Positions 7,046 to 12,748 of a DNA stretch of 13,626 bases are shown here, one piece after another. Below the pieces are notes generated by a model that was not told where the DNA came from, made no database searches, and saw nothing but the letters and a program-made list of their open reading frames with translations. How positions within the stretch are numbered: the first letter of the stretch is position 1; every line of letters starts with the position of its first letter. Source of the stretch: Clostridiales bacterium UBA1381 (GTDB lineage: Bacteria > Bacillota > Clostridia > UBA1381); assembly GCA_002305435.1 (NCBI GenBank), contig DBQZ01000144.1, forward strand, positions 8,564-22,189. The letters run 5' to 3'. The translations under genes were made by a program, and so were the position numbers.

Positions 7046-8920
7046 ATGAAAAAAATTACAGCCATAATAGCAGCGTTTTTGTGCTTTATATCGACAACCG
7101 TCTCAGCGTACGACGTTTCTACAGACAACTCTCTGTTTTTCTGCGGCATCAGCAATATTGCAACAAATGGTGAAATTTTCACCGGAGTATCAAACGGCTA
7201 CCTCGTAACGAGCGACGATTTCTCCGACTGGCAGTCGCACTTCGATGTGCATGGCATTGAAAACACCCAGTATATAAACGGCCAATTCTTCGCCATAAGC
7301 TCCGGCTGCACGTGGGTATCCGCCGATACCGTAAGCTGGCAGCAGCAGACGAACAACCTCCCCGCCGGAACCTCGCTTGACAAGGTTTTCAGAAACGGCG
7401 ATTCGGTCGTAGTTTTCGTAAACGATTACAACGGCACTGCCGGCACGTACCAGAGCTTCGACTGCATAAACTGGAAGCGTGTCGAAAATATCCCGGACGG
7501 CTGCGATATGGAGATTATAAACGATAAATTTGTATTCTTCTCGGGGCAGTATATGAAGGGGCTTTATTTCTCCGACACCGGCGAGGAATTTACCTTCGTT
7601 GACGTGCCGGGGCTTGAGATAACCACCGGCGGCTGCTGCGTCAGCTACTATGACGGTCTCTACCACATATACGACTACCGTGAAAGCGGAAGCGTCCACT
7701 ATTTCTCTACTGATCTAATCAACTGGCAGACCGAGCCAATGTCCTCCGACATCCTCGACGCAGCGCACAGCAGCTTTGCCGAAATCGGCGGGGAGGTTCA
7801 CCGTCTTACCCAAAACGGCTACGACTACGTATACAGAGACGGCAGCTGGCATGAGGGCATCTACGATATGAGCAACATGGCAAATTCTACAAGCGACTTC
7901 CCGCCCTTTATTGACTACGCCTTCCCAAACGAGGGCATCCTTGCATGGGATCACAACCTTGGCAACTGCTACTATATTTCACCGGACGGGCAAATGCTCA
8001 CCTATGACGGCGATTCCAGGGAAGGGTTAATCCTTAAAGCGCAAGACGGCCTTTTCTATATGTATAGCTACCAATACGAAACGGACGACTCTGCAACTAA
8101 CTACGTTTCCGAGGATGGTCTTAACTGGAGCGTTTGCGACAGAGAGGATATGCCTTCGGGGATGTTCGCCTTGACCGCAGAGGAGGAAGCCCAGCTTTCA
8201 GCCTCAAACGGAAGCGCAGTTCTGACCTCCGAATTTATCGAAAGGGGCAGCCAAGCCGGCAGGGATATAAACGATGAAATAACAGCCGTCCTCACAGAAG
8301 CTGACGGCAGCCAGAAGAAGATCGCATATGAGGATGGCAGGAATGATTTCGTCGCCGTATACGGCGGAGACGGGTATTTCATCCTCGGTAACTTCAGCAG
8401 CTCATGGTATACGTATTACTACTCTGCCGACGGCATAACACGCAGCGAGCCGCTGATATTTGACAGGATTACCTCAAGACTGCGCGACAACGGAAGGTAT
8501 ATTTTGTACTTTGACCAAGGGATGATGCTGCACCGTGCTGACAAGAGCCAGTTTGAAAATCTCAGCATCCCCGCATCACCGCTTGTAAAGCTAAACGATG
8601 AATACCTGAGCTTTATGACCCCGCCCATAATGGAAAACGACCGAATCCTTATACCAGTGCGCTTCCTCTTTGAGCGGCTCGGAGCGGAGGTGGGCTGGAA
8701 TCAGGAAACGTACACCGCCTCCTTCTCCTACGGCGGGAACACCGTGGAAATAACTATAGACAGTCCCACAGCCCTTGTCAACGGAGCCGAGATACCGCTG
8801 GAAGTTCCGGCACGGCTTGTAAACGACAAAACTCTCGTACCGCTCAGGTTTGTCTCCGAAAACCTCGGCCTTTCGGTAAGCTGGGATCAGGAGGGGTACA
8901 CTGCTGTGATACAGTCTTAA
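7046..8920 (+). CDS. Secreted protein: BNR-like propeller repeats plus copper-amine-oxidase-N type stalk domain
   Basis: 624-residue exported protein. A signal peptide (MKK, hydrophobic core, VSA before cleavage at about residue 21) starts it. Residues 30-500 contain recurring motifs of the type S-x-D-x-x-x-W spaced through the chain (TSDDFSDWQ, VSADTVSWQ, SFDCINWKR, FSTDLINWQ, SEDGLNWSV), a pattern of BNR/sialidase-like beta-propeller blades. The last 110 residues form a copper amine oxidase N-terminal-like domain with two half-repeats: RILIPVRFLFERLGAEVGW (533-551) and KTLVPLRFVSENLGLSVSW (595-613). In Firmicutes this module is a common extracellular or stalk domain and does not imply amine oxidase activity; no catalytic oxidase domain is present. 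The ATG at 7046 fits the AGGAAAGGG site (7028-7036) better than the ATG at 7037. It is a single-gene unit with its own promoter and terminator. The substrate or partner is unknown. Confidence 0.85.
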   Translation: MKKITAIIAAFLCFISTTVSAYDVSTDNSLFFCGISNIATNGEIFTGVSNGYLVTSDDFSDWQSHFDVHGIENTQYINGQFFAISSGCTWVSADTVSWQQQTNNLPAGTSLDKVFRNGDSVVVFVNDYNGTAGTYQSFDCINWKRVENIPDGCDMEIINDKFVFFSGQYMKGLYFSDTGEEFTFVDVPGLEITTGGCCVSYYDGLYHIYDYRESGSVHYFSTDLINWQTEPMSSDILDAAHSSFAEIGGEVHRLTQNGYDYVYRDGSWHEGIYDMSNMANSTSDFPPFIDYAFPNEGILAWDHNLGNCYYISPDGQMLTYDGDSREGLILKAQDGLFYMYSYQYETDDSATNYVSEDGLNWSVCDREDMPSGMFALTAEEEAQLSASNGSAVLTSEFIERGSQAGRDINDEITAVLTEADGSQKKIAYEDGRNDFVAVYGGDGYFILGNFSSSWYTYYYSADGITRSEPLIFDRITSRLRDNGRYILYFDQGMMLHRADKSQFENLSIPASPLVKLNDEYLSFMTPPIMENDRILIPVRFLFERLGAEVGWNQETYTASFSYGGNTVEITIDSPTALVNGAEIPLEVPARLVNDKTLVPLRFVSENLGLSVSWDQEGYTAVIQS

Positions 8921-8930
8921 TCCGTACTGT

Positions 8931-8958
8931 CACTTAAATAAACCTTCTGCATAATATA
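8931..8958 (+). promoter_or_regulatory. Candidate sigma-K promoter upstream of dpaAB
   Basis: CATAATATA (8950-8958) fits the sigma-K -10 consensus CATAnnnTA exactly, and CACT (8931-8934) lies 15 bases before it as a partial match to the short -35 element (mACm). dpaA and dpaB (spoVFAB) are sigma-K genes in B. subtilis. The difficulty is that a strong terminator lies between this site and dpaA. I see no better promoter between that terminator and the gene. Confidence 0.4.
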
Positions 8959-8965
8959 TAGCAGG

Positions 8966-9000
8966 AGCGCCGCTTCGGGTGTGCCGGGGCGGCGCTTTTT
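8966..9000 (+). terminator. Intrinsic terminator after the secreted protein gene
   Basis: A GC-rich stem pairs 8966-8978 with 8984-8996 (AGCGCCGC with GCGGCGCT, extended inwards by two G-U and three G-C pairs) around a five-base loop. It is followed by TTTTTATTT. It lies 46 bases past the stop codon and is a textbook terminator, but it also lies within the apparent leader of dpaA. Confidence 0.85.
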
Positions 9001-9002
9001 AT

Positions 9003-9022
9003 TTCCCGGTACTTCCCGGGAA
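9003..9022 (+). other. Second hairpin in the dpaA leader
   Basis: TTCCCGG (9003-9009) pairs with CCGGGAA (9016-9022) around a six-base loop, just three bases after the T run of the preceding terminator and 16 bases before the dpaA ribosome binding site. It has no T run of its own. It may shape the leader or stabilise the mRNA 5' end. Function is inferred only. Confidence 0.4.
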
Positions 9023-9052
9023 ACTTTCTATATAAACAGGAGGGGAGAATGT

Positions 9053-9901
9053 ATGGTATGTGTACTTGGCGGAGATATGCGCCAGCTTACCGTTGCCCAG
9101 AAACTCCGGGAAAGCGGATTTTTGGTCGAGGCCGCCTGCTTTGACAGCGAATACGCTCCCGGAGAAAAAATTGCCGATTTTTCAGACGCTCTGAAAAGAG
9201 CCGATATTGTGGTGCTTCCGGTTCCCGCATTTTCGGCAGGGCTGTTGAACACGCCCTGCTTTAGCAAAAGCGTGCGCCCCGAGGATATTCTGCCGCTTAT
9301 AAAACGCTCAGCCCTCGTTTTCGGCGGCAGACTCGGCGAGGAGGGTGAATCCTTTAAAAAATACGGTCTGCGGGTTTTCGATTACATGACGGAGGAGGAG
9401 CTTGCCGTCCGCAACGCTGTTCCCACCGCTGAGGGGGCGATAGCCCTTGCAATGGCGGAAACCCCGTTTACCATCGCCTCAAGCCGCTGCCTCGTCATAG
9501 GCTGGGGACGGATTGGACGGATACTTTCAAAGATGCTCTCAGGACTTGGAGCCGAGGTGACGGTCGCAACACGCCGCCACGAAGCAGCCGCAATGGTGCG
9601 TGCTTTAGGTATGAGGGCAGTTCTTTATGACGAGCTTGAACACTTTGTATCAGAGCCGCAGCTGATATTTAACACCGCCCCGGCTTTGGTGCTTGACTCT
9701 ATCCTTTTGTCAAAAACCCGCCGTGATGTACTTATTATAGACCTTGCATCAAAGCCCGGCGGGGTTGATATGGAGCTTGCTCGTGAGCGTGGGATAAACA
9801 CAATCTGGGCGCTTTCCCTGCCGGGCAAGGTCGCTCCGGTGACTTCCGGCGAAATCATCGCCGATACCATCCTCCACAAGCTGGAAGAAGCGGAGGTGTA
9901 A
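9053..9901 (+). CDS. dpaA: Dipicolinate synthase subunit A
   Basis: 282-residue dehydrogenase-like subunit that, with DpaB, oxidises dihydrodipicolinate to dipicolinic acid in the mother cell during sporulation; the acid is then loaded into the spore core with calcium. The N terminus has the family motif LGGDMRQL (5-12). AVPTAEGAIALAM (122-134) and the Rossmann nucleotide-binding motif GWGRIG (150-155) follow, then LIIDLASKPGGVD and LPGKVAPVTSGEII near the C terminus. The length is close to the 297 of the B. subtilis protein. The frame extends upstream to 8981, but ATG 9053 is preferred: AGGAGGGGAG (9038-9047) precedes it and it puts the conserved N terminus in register. Nearby ATGs at 9049 and 9058 are out of frame. 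dpaB follows after three bases. It is not linked to asd, dapG or dapA here, unlike in B. subtilis. Confidence 0.95.
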   Translation: MVCVLGGDMRQLTVAQKLRESGFLVEAACFDSEYAPGEKIADFSDALKRADIVVLPVPAFSAGLLNTPCFSKSVRPEDILPLIKRSALVFGGRLGEEGESFKKYGLRVFDYMTEEELAVRNAVPTAEGAIALAMAETPFTIASSRCLVIGWGRIGRILSKMLSGLGAEVTVATRRHEAAAMVRALGMRAVLYDELEHFVSEPQLIFNTAPALVLDSILLSKTRRDVLIIDLASKPGGVDMELARERGINTIWALSLPGKVAPVTSGEIIADTILHKLEEAEV

Positions 9902-9904
9902 AAC

Positions 9905-10486
9905 TTGAATCTGAAAGGAAAGCGCATAGGCTTTGCAATGACAGGCTCGTTCTGCACGTTTGACAGGGCTTTGGCGCAGGCAGAAAAGCTTGCCATGACC
10001 GGCTGCCGGATAACGCCCATAATGAGCGAAACATCCTATACCACGGATACACGCTTCGGTACTGCCGCCGGGTTTTCGCAAAAGCTTAGCGAAATCGCAG
10101 GTCAGAGCGTGCTCTCATCGATAAGCCAGACAGAGCCGATAGGCCCAAAACGGCTCCTTGACCTGCTCGTAATCCTGCCCTGCACCGGCAATACGCTGGC
10201 AAAGCTTGCAAGCGGAGTCACCGATACGTCGGTCACAATGGCGGCAAAGGCGCATCTGCGAAACGAACGCCCGGTTTTAATAGGGGTATCCACAAACGAC
10301 GGTCTGGGCAATGCGGCAAAAAATATCGGCAGCCTGCTTAACTTCAAGAATATATTTTTCATACCATTTACACAGGACGATCCCGTGAAAAAAACACGCT
10401 CTACAGTCGCCGATTTTGAGCTGCTCATACCGGCTGCCGAAGCGGCTCTTGATAATATACAGCTCCAGCCCATAATGGGCTGTTGA
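9905..10486 (+). CDS. dpaB: Dipicolinate synthase subunit B
   Basis: 193-residue flavoprotein-like subunit of dipicolinate synthase. Motifs: LKGKRIGFAMTGSFCTF at the N terminus (3-19), EPIGPKRLLDLLVILPCTGN (the phosphopantothenoylcysteine-decarboxylase-like fold region), then AAKAHLRNERPVLIGVSTND and NIFFIPFTQDDPVKK; the tail LQPIMG is also shared with B. subtilis DpaB (about 200 residues). The start codon is TTG at 9905, with GGAGGTG (9892-9898) overlapping the end of dpaA; no in-frame ATG would keep the conserved N terminus. Only three bases separate the two genes, so the subunits are probably made together. The presence of dpaAB shows that this organism does not depend on the EtfA route used by some Clostridium species. 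Confidence 0.96.
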   Translation: MNLKGKRIGFAMTGSFCTFDRALAQAEKLAMTGCRITPIMSETSYTTDTRFGTAAGFSQKLSEIAGQSVLSSISQTEPIGPKRLLDLLVILPCTGNTLAKLASGVTDTSVTMAAKAHLRNERPVLIGVSTNDGLGNAAKNIGSLLNFKNIFFIPFTQDDPVKKTRSTVADFELLIPAAEAALDNIQLQPIMGC

Positions 10487-10520
10487 CATAGATAGGGCAA
10501 AAGACAGCCAAAATAAAAAC

Positions 10521-10565
10521 GCAGCCACCGCCTATATCGGATATATGCGGTGCGCTGCATTTTTT
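10521..10565. terminator. Bidirectional terminator between dpaB and the GH78 gene
   Basis: GCAGC-CACCGC (10521-10531) pairs with GCGGTG-C-GCTGC (10547-10558, one bulged C), and an inner TATAT/ATATA pair extends the stem to a CGG loop. Six T residues follow on the plus strand (10560-10565). On the other side an A-rich stretch (AAAATAAAAA, 10510-10519) gives a T-rich run on the minus strand. It can serve both convergent genes. Confidence 0.88.
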
Positions 10566-10570
10566 CGTAT

Positions 10571-12529
10571 TTATTCGGCTGCTGTAACGGTAGTTCCCGG
10601 TATAAGCTCATATTCGCCTGAAGATGTCCTAAGCGTTCCTCCGGCTCTGTCGGCGCTCACCTGCAGGAGGTTATCCTTTTTCCGGATAATTACACTGCCG
10701 CCTTTTACCGGCACCCGTGCTTCAAGCTCCGAAAATCCCTCAAGCCTCGGGCATACCTCAAACGTTTCATATCCGCATGAGAGCGGCCTTACGCCAAGGA
10801 AGTAGCGTCCTATAAGGTAGAGCGGGCTTGCTCCCCATGCGTGGCAAAGGCTCTTGCCGTATTTGTTGCCGTACATCGACAGCTGCTCCTGCCACGGCTT
10901 GCCGGGGATGTATTCCTCCCAGAAGCTGGTGGCGCCGTCGTTTATCATCGAACCCCAGTACTCACGCAGACGGTCAAGCACGTAATCGAGCCTTCCGATA
11001 ATGCACATAGCCTCAAGCTCGTAGAATTTGAAATACGGCGTTTTTATCTGCGGGATATTGTCGTTTAAAATTACGTTGTCGATTATCGATTGGCGTTTTT
11101 CCTCATCGACGTATCCGAAAATCAGGGCAAAAATGTTACCATGGCGTGTTACGTTCCTCTTGCCTGATTCAAAGCTGTCAATAAACGCCCCTTTCTCCTC
11201 ATCCCAGAACCGCTCATGCACAGCCTTATACAGCTTTTCAAACAGCTCTTTATATTCGCCGCCGTCCTCGCCTGCAATTTTAGCGCATTTTTCCATCGCC
11301 TCAATCGCTCTTAACAGGAGCATCTGCTCTGCGCATACCGCTCCCGTCTTGTCGATATCCGCCCAGTCGATAAATATCCAGTCGTCGCCAACTCCGGAGG
11401 CAAAGCCGTTTTCATCGAGCCTTGAGAGCGTAAAGTCCATGAACTCCCTCATCCTCGGAAACATCCGCTGTAAAAATCCCTTGTCGCCGCTCATCTCGTA
11501 ATGGTCATATACGCTTACAATCCAGTAGAACGTGTAGTCCATAATCGTATTTATATGCTGGCAAACCTCGCCCTTGCCGCCAAGAGCCGTTATAGTCCTT
11601 GCAGCAATATCCTCATCAAAATAGAGGTAGCGGTTCATAAAATAGCTCTGGTACGCATCTCCCGACCATACCCAGCGGTCACGCTTTATACCGTCTAAGT
11701 AAAACTCACGGCTGTTAAGCTCCAGAGTGTATGCTGCCGTCTCCCATATGCGGGTAATAAGCTCCTCCGAACAGCAAAAATCACCCTTTTTCTCAAGTCC
11801 AAGATGCTCGTAATAAACCTCCGGCTCAGCTGCTGCGCCCTTTACGTACATATAGCGGAAACCGCAGGCGGGGAAGATTTTGCCGGCCTCCTCTGCCTTT
11901 ACCGGCTTAAGCAGGTAGCTTGAGTCCGTGTCCACCGCCTCCAGCTCGCTCTCGCCGAAATACACGCATATATCCTCTGTAAGCTCCGGGAATACGAATG
12001 ACGCAAACGTCTCCTTCCCGAAATCGTACAAAACGCCGCCGTCAATTTTCTTTTTGGACTGCGGATATATCCGGCTTCTTTCAAAGCCGAAAACCTCAGG
12101 GTCACAATCCCTGTCCGTATACATGCTGTTAGAGCCTGCGTGTATCCATCTGCTATCATAGCAGTCGCAAAGCCAGCTCTCATCGCTTGTCACATTCTCC
12201 CCTTCTATGTAAAAGCACGCAAGACCGCAAAGGTTGCTTAAAAATACCAGTATCCGGCACTCTCCGGCCTCAAGCCTTATAGTCTCGCCGAACCTGTATG
12301 CAGAACCATTCACCTGCACAAAGCCGACTCCCTTTGCAATCACCCTTATATCCTCCGTCTTGTCAAGGTGAAACGTCTTTTTAAACCGCACATTCGCATA
12401 CGGCTCCGGCAGCCGCCAAAACGCAGGATACGTATAACTGCGCTCAGTCCTTCGCAAATGCAGCTTAAGGCTGTGATAAAATTCAAAATCCCCTCCGTAC
12501 CATATCCACGAGCTTTTCTGTCCTTCCAA
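10571..12529 (-). CDS. GH78 alpha-L-rhamnosidase-like glycoside hydrolase
   Basis: 652-residue protein with the layout of glycoside hydrolase family 78: an N-terminal beta-sandwich region (about 1-240), an (alpha/alpha)6-barrel (about 250-580) and a short C-terminal beta domain. The family signature is DGIKRDRWVWSGD (279-291); GATSFWEEY (532-540) carries the probable catalytic base Glu538, and SLCHAWGASP (560-569) the conserved His564. Known GH78 enzymes release terminal L-rhamnose from plant or bacterial glycans. The usual Glu of the first motif (DGxKRE) is Asp284 here. No signal peptide is seen, so it probably acts in the cytoplasm on imported oligosaccharides. The frame is open to 12628 and has ATGs at 12628 and 12550, but I choose TTG 12529: AAAGGAGGG lies six bases upstream, and the promoter at 12564-12592 rules out the first ATG and leaves the second without a ribosome binding site. 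Rhamnosidase specificity is not proven. Confidence 0.82.
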   Translation of the reverse strand: MEGQKSSWIWYGGDFEFYHSLKLHLRRTERSYTYPAFWRLPEPYANVRFKKTFHLDKTEDIRVIAKGVGFVQVNGSAYRFGETIRLEAGECRILVFLSNLCGLACFYIEGENVTSDESWLCDCYDSRWIHAGSNSMYTDRDCDPEVFGFERSRIYPQSKKKIDGGVLYDFGKETFASFVFPELTEDICVYFGESELEAVDTDSSYLLKPVKAEEAGKIFPACGFRYMYVKGAAAEPEVYYEHLGLEKKGDFCCSEELITRIWETAAYTLELNSREFYLDGIKRDRWVWSGDAYQSYFMNRYLYFDEDIAARTITALGGKGEVCQHINTIMDYTFYWIVSVYDHYEMSGDKGFLQRMFPRMREFMDFTLSRLDENGFASGVGDDWIFIDWADIDKTGAVCAEQMLLLRAIEAMEKCAKIAGEDGGEYKELFEKLYKAVHERFWDEEKGAFIDSFESGKRNVTRHGNIFALIFGYVDEEKRQSIIDNVILNDNIPQIKTPYFKFYELEAMCIIGRLDYVLDRLREYWGSMINDGATSFWEEYIPGKPWQEQLSMYGNKYGKSLCHAWGASPLYLIGRYFLGVRPLSCGYETFEVCPRLEGFSELEARVPVKGGSVIIRKKDNLLQVSADRAGGTLRTSSGEYELIPGTTVTAAE

Positions 12530-12563
12530 AAGGAACCCTCCTTTACGCATTAACTTTGCCGCT

Positions 12564-12592
12564 ATTATACCGCAAATACTTAAATTTATCAA
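12564..12592 (-). promoter_or_regulatory. Sigma-A promoter of the GH78 gene
   Basis: On the minus strand TTGATA (12592-12587) and TATAAT (12569-12564) are separated by 17 bases, matching 11 of 12 consensus positions. Transcription would begin near 12557, about 28 bases before the proposed TTG start codon, leaving room for its AAAGGAGGG site. Confidence 0.8.
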
Positions 12593-12621
12593 TTGTTTTT
12601 CTGCTCGTTTTGTGTATTTAT

Positions 12622-12650
12622 CCGACAAATTGTGAACAGAATGTTAAAAT
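12622..12650 (+). promoter_or_regulatory. Candidate upstream promoter (P1) of htpG
   Basis: CCGACA (12622-12627), a 17-base spacer and TAAAAT (12645-12650) resemble a sigma-A promoter with a weak -35. Its last base is the first base of the CIRCE operator, so the operator covers the start site, which is a common repressible arrangement. It is weaker by sequence than the downstream promoter. Confidence 0.45.
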
Positions 12651-12676
12651 TAGCACTCACCTTTAAAGAGTGCTAA
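12650..12676. promoter_or_regulatory. CIRCE operator (HrcA binding site)
   Basis: TTAGCACTC (12650-12658), nine bases, then GAGTGCTAA (12668-12676): both arms match the CIRCE consensus exactly and with the exact spacing. The inverted repeat extends three more bases on each side (AAA/TTT). HrcA represses class I heat-shock genes, usually groESL and hrcA-grpE-dnaK, through this site. Here the next gene is htpG. Confidence 0.97.
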
Positions 12677-12683
12677 TTTCCGG

Positions 12684-12712
12684 TTGACAAAATCAGCCGT
12701 TGGAGTTAAAAT
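12684..12712 (+). promoter_or_regulatory. Sigma-A promoter (P2) of htpG
   Basis: TTGACA (12684-12689), 17 bases, then TAAAAT (12707-12712), matching 11 of 12 consensus positions. Transcription would begin near 12719, leaving a 30-base leader with GAAAGGAAG (12732-12740) before the ATG. CIRCE ends seven bases before this -35 element, close enough for HrcA to interfere. Confidence 0.8.
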
Positions 12713-12748
12713 GGTATATGAAAAAAGCATTGAAAGGAAGTATTAGCA

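Noticed and set aside
7190..7699. 169-codon minus-strand open frame inside the secreted protein gene
   Set aside because: Antisense to a gene with signal peptide, repeats, promoter and terminator; no ribosome binding site or recognisable domain.
7046..8920. Reading the secreted protein as a copper amine oxidase enzyme
   Set aside because: Only the N-terminal-type stalk domain is present; there is no catalytic oxidase domain and no topaquinone motif was seen.
9003..9050. Possible sporulation promoter directly before dpaA (CTATATAAA)
   Set aside because: It lacks the CATA core and would start transcription inside or after the ribosome binding site.
10545..12183. Several open frames of 61-157 codons on the plus strand opposite the GH78 gene, and one in another minus frame
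   Set aside because: They lack ribosome binding sites and recognisable motifs, and overlap a gene with strong family signatures; they are shadows.
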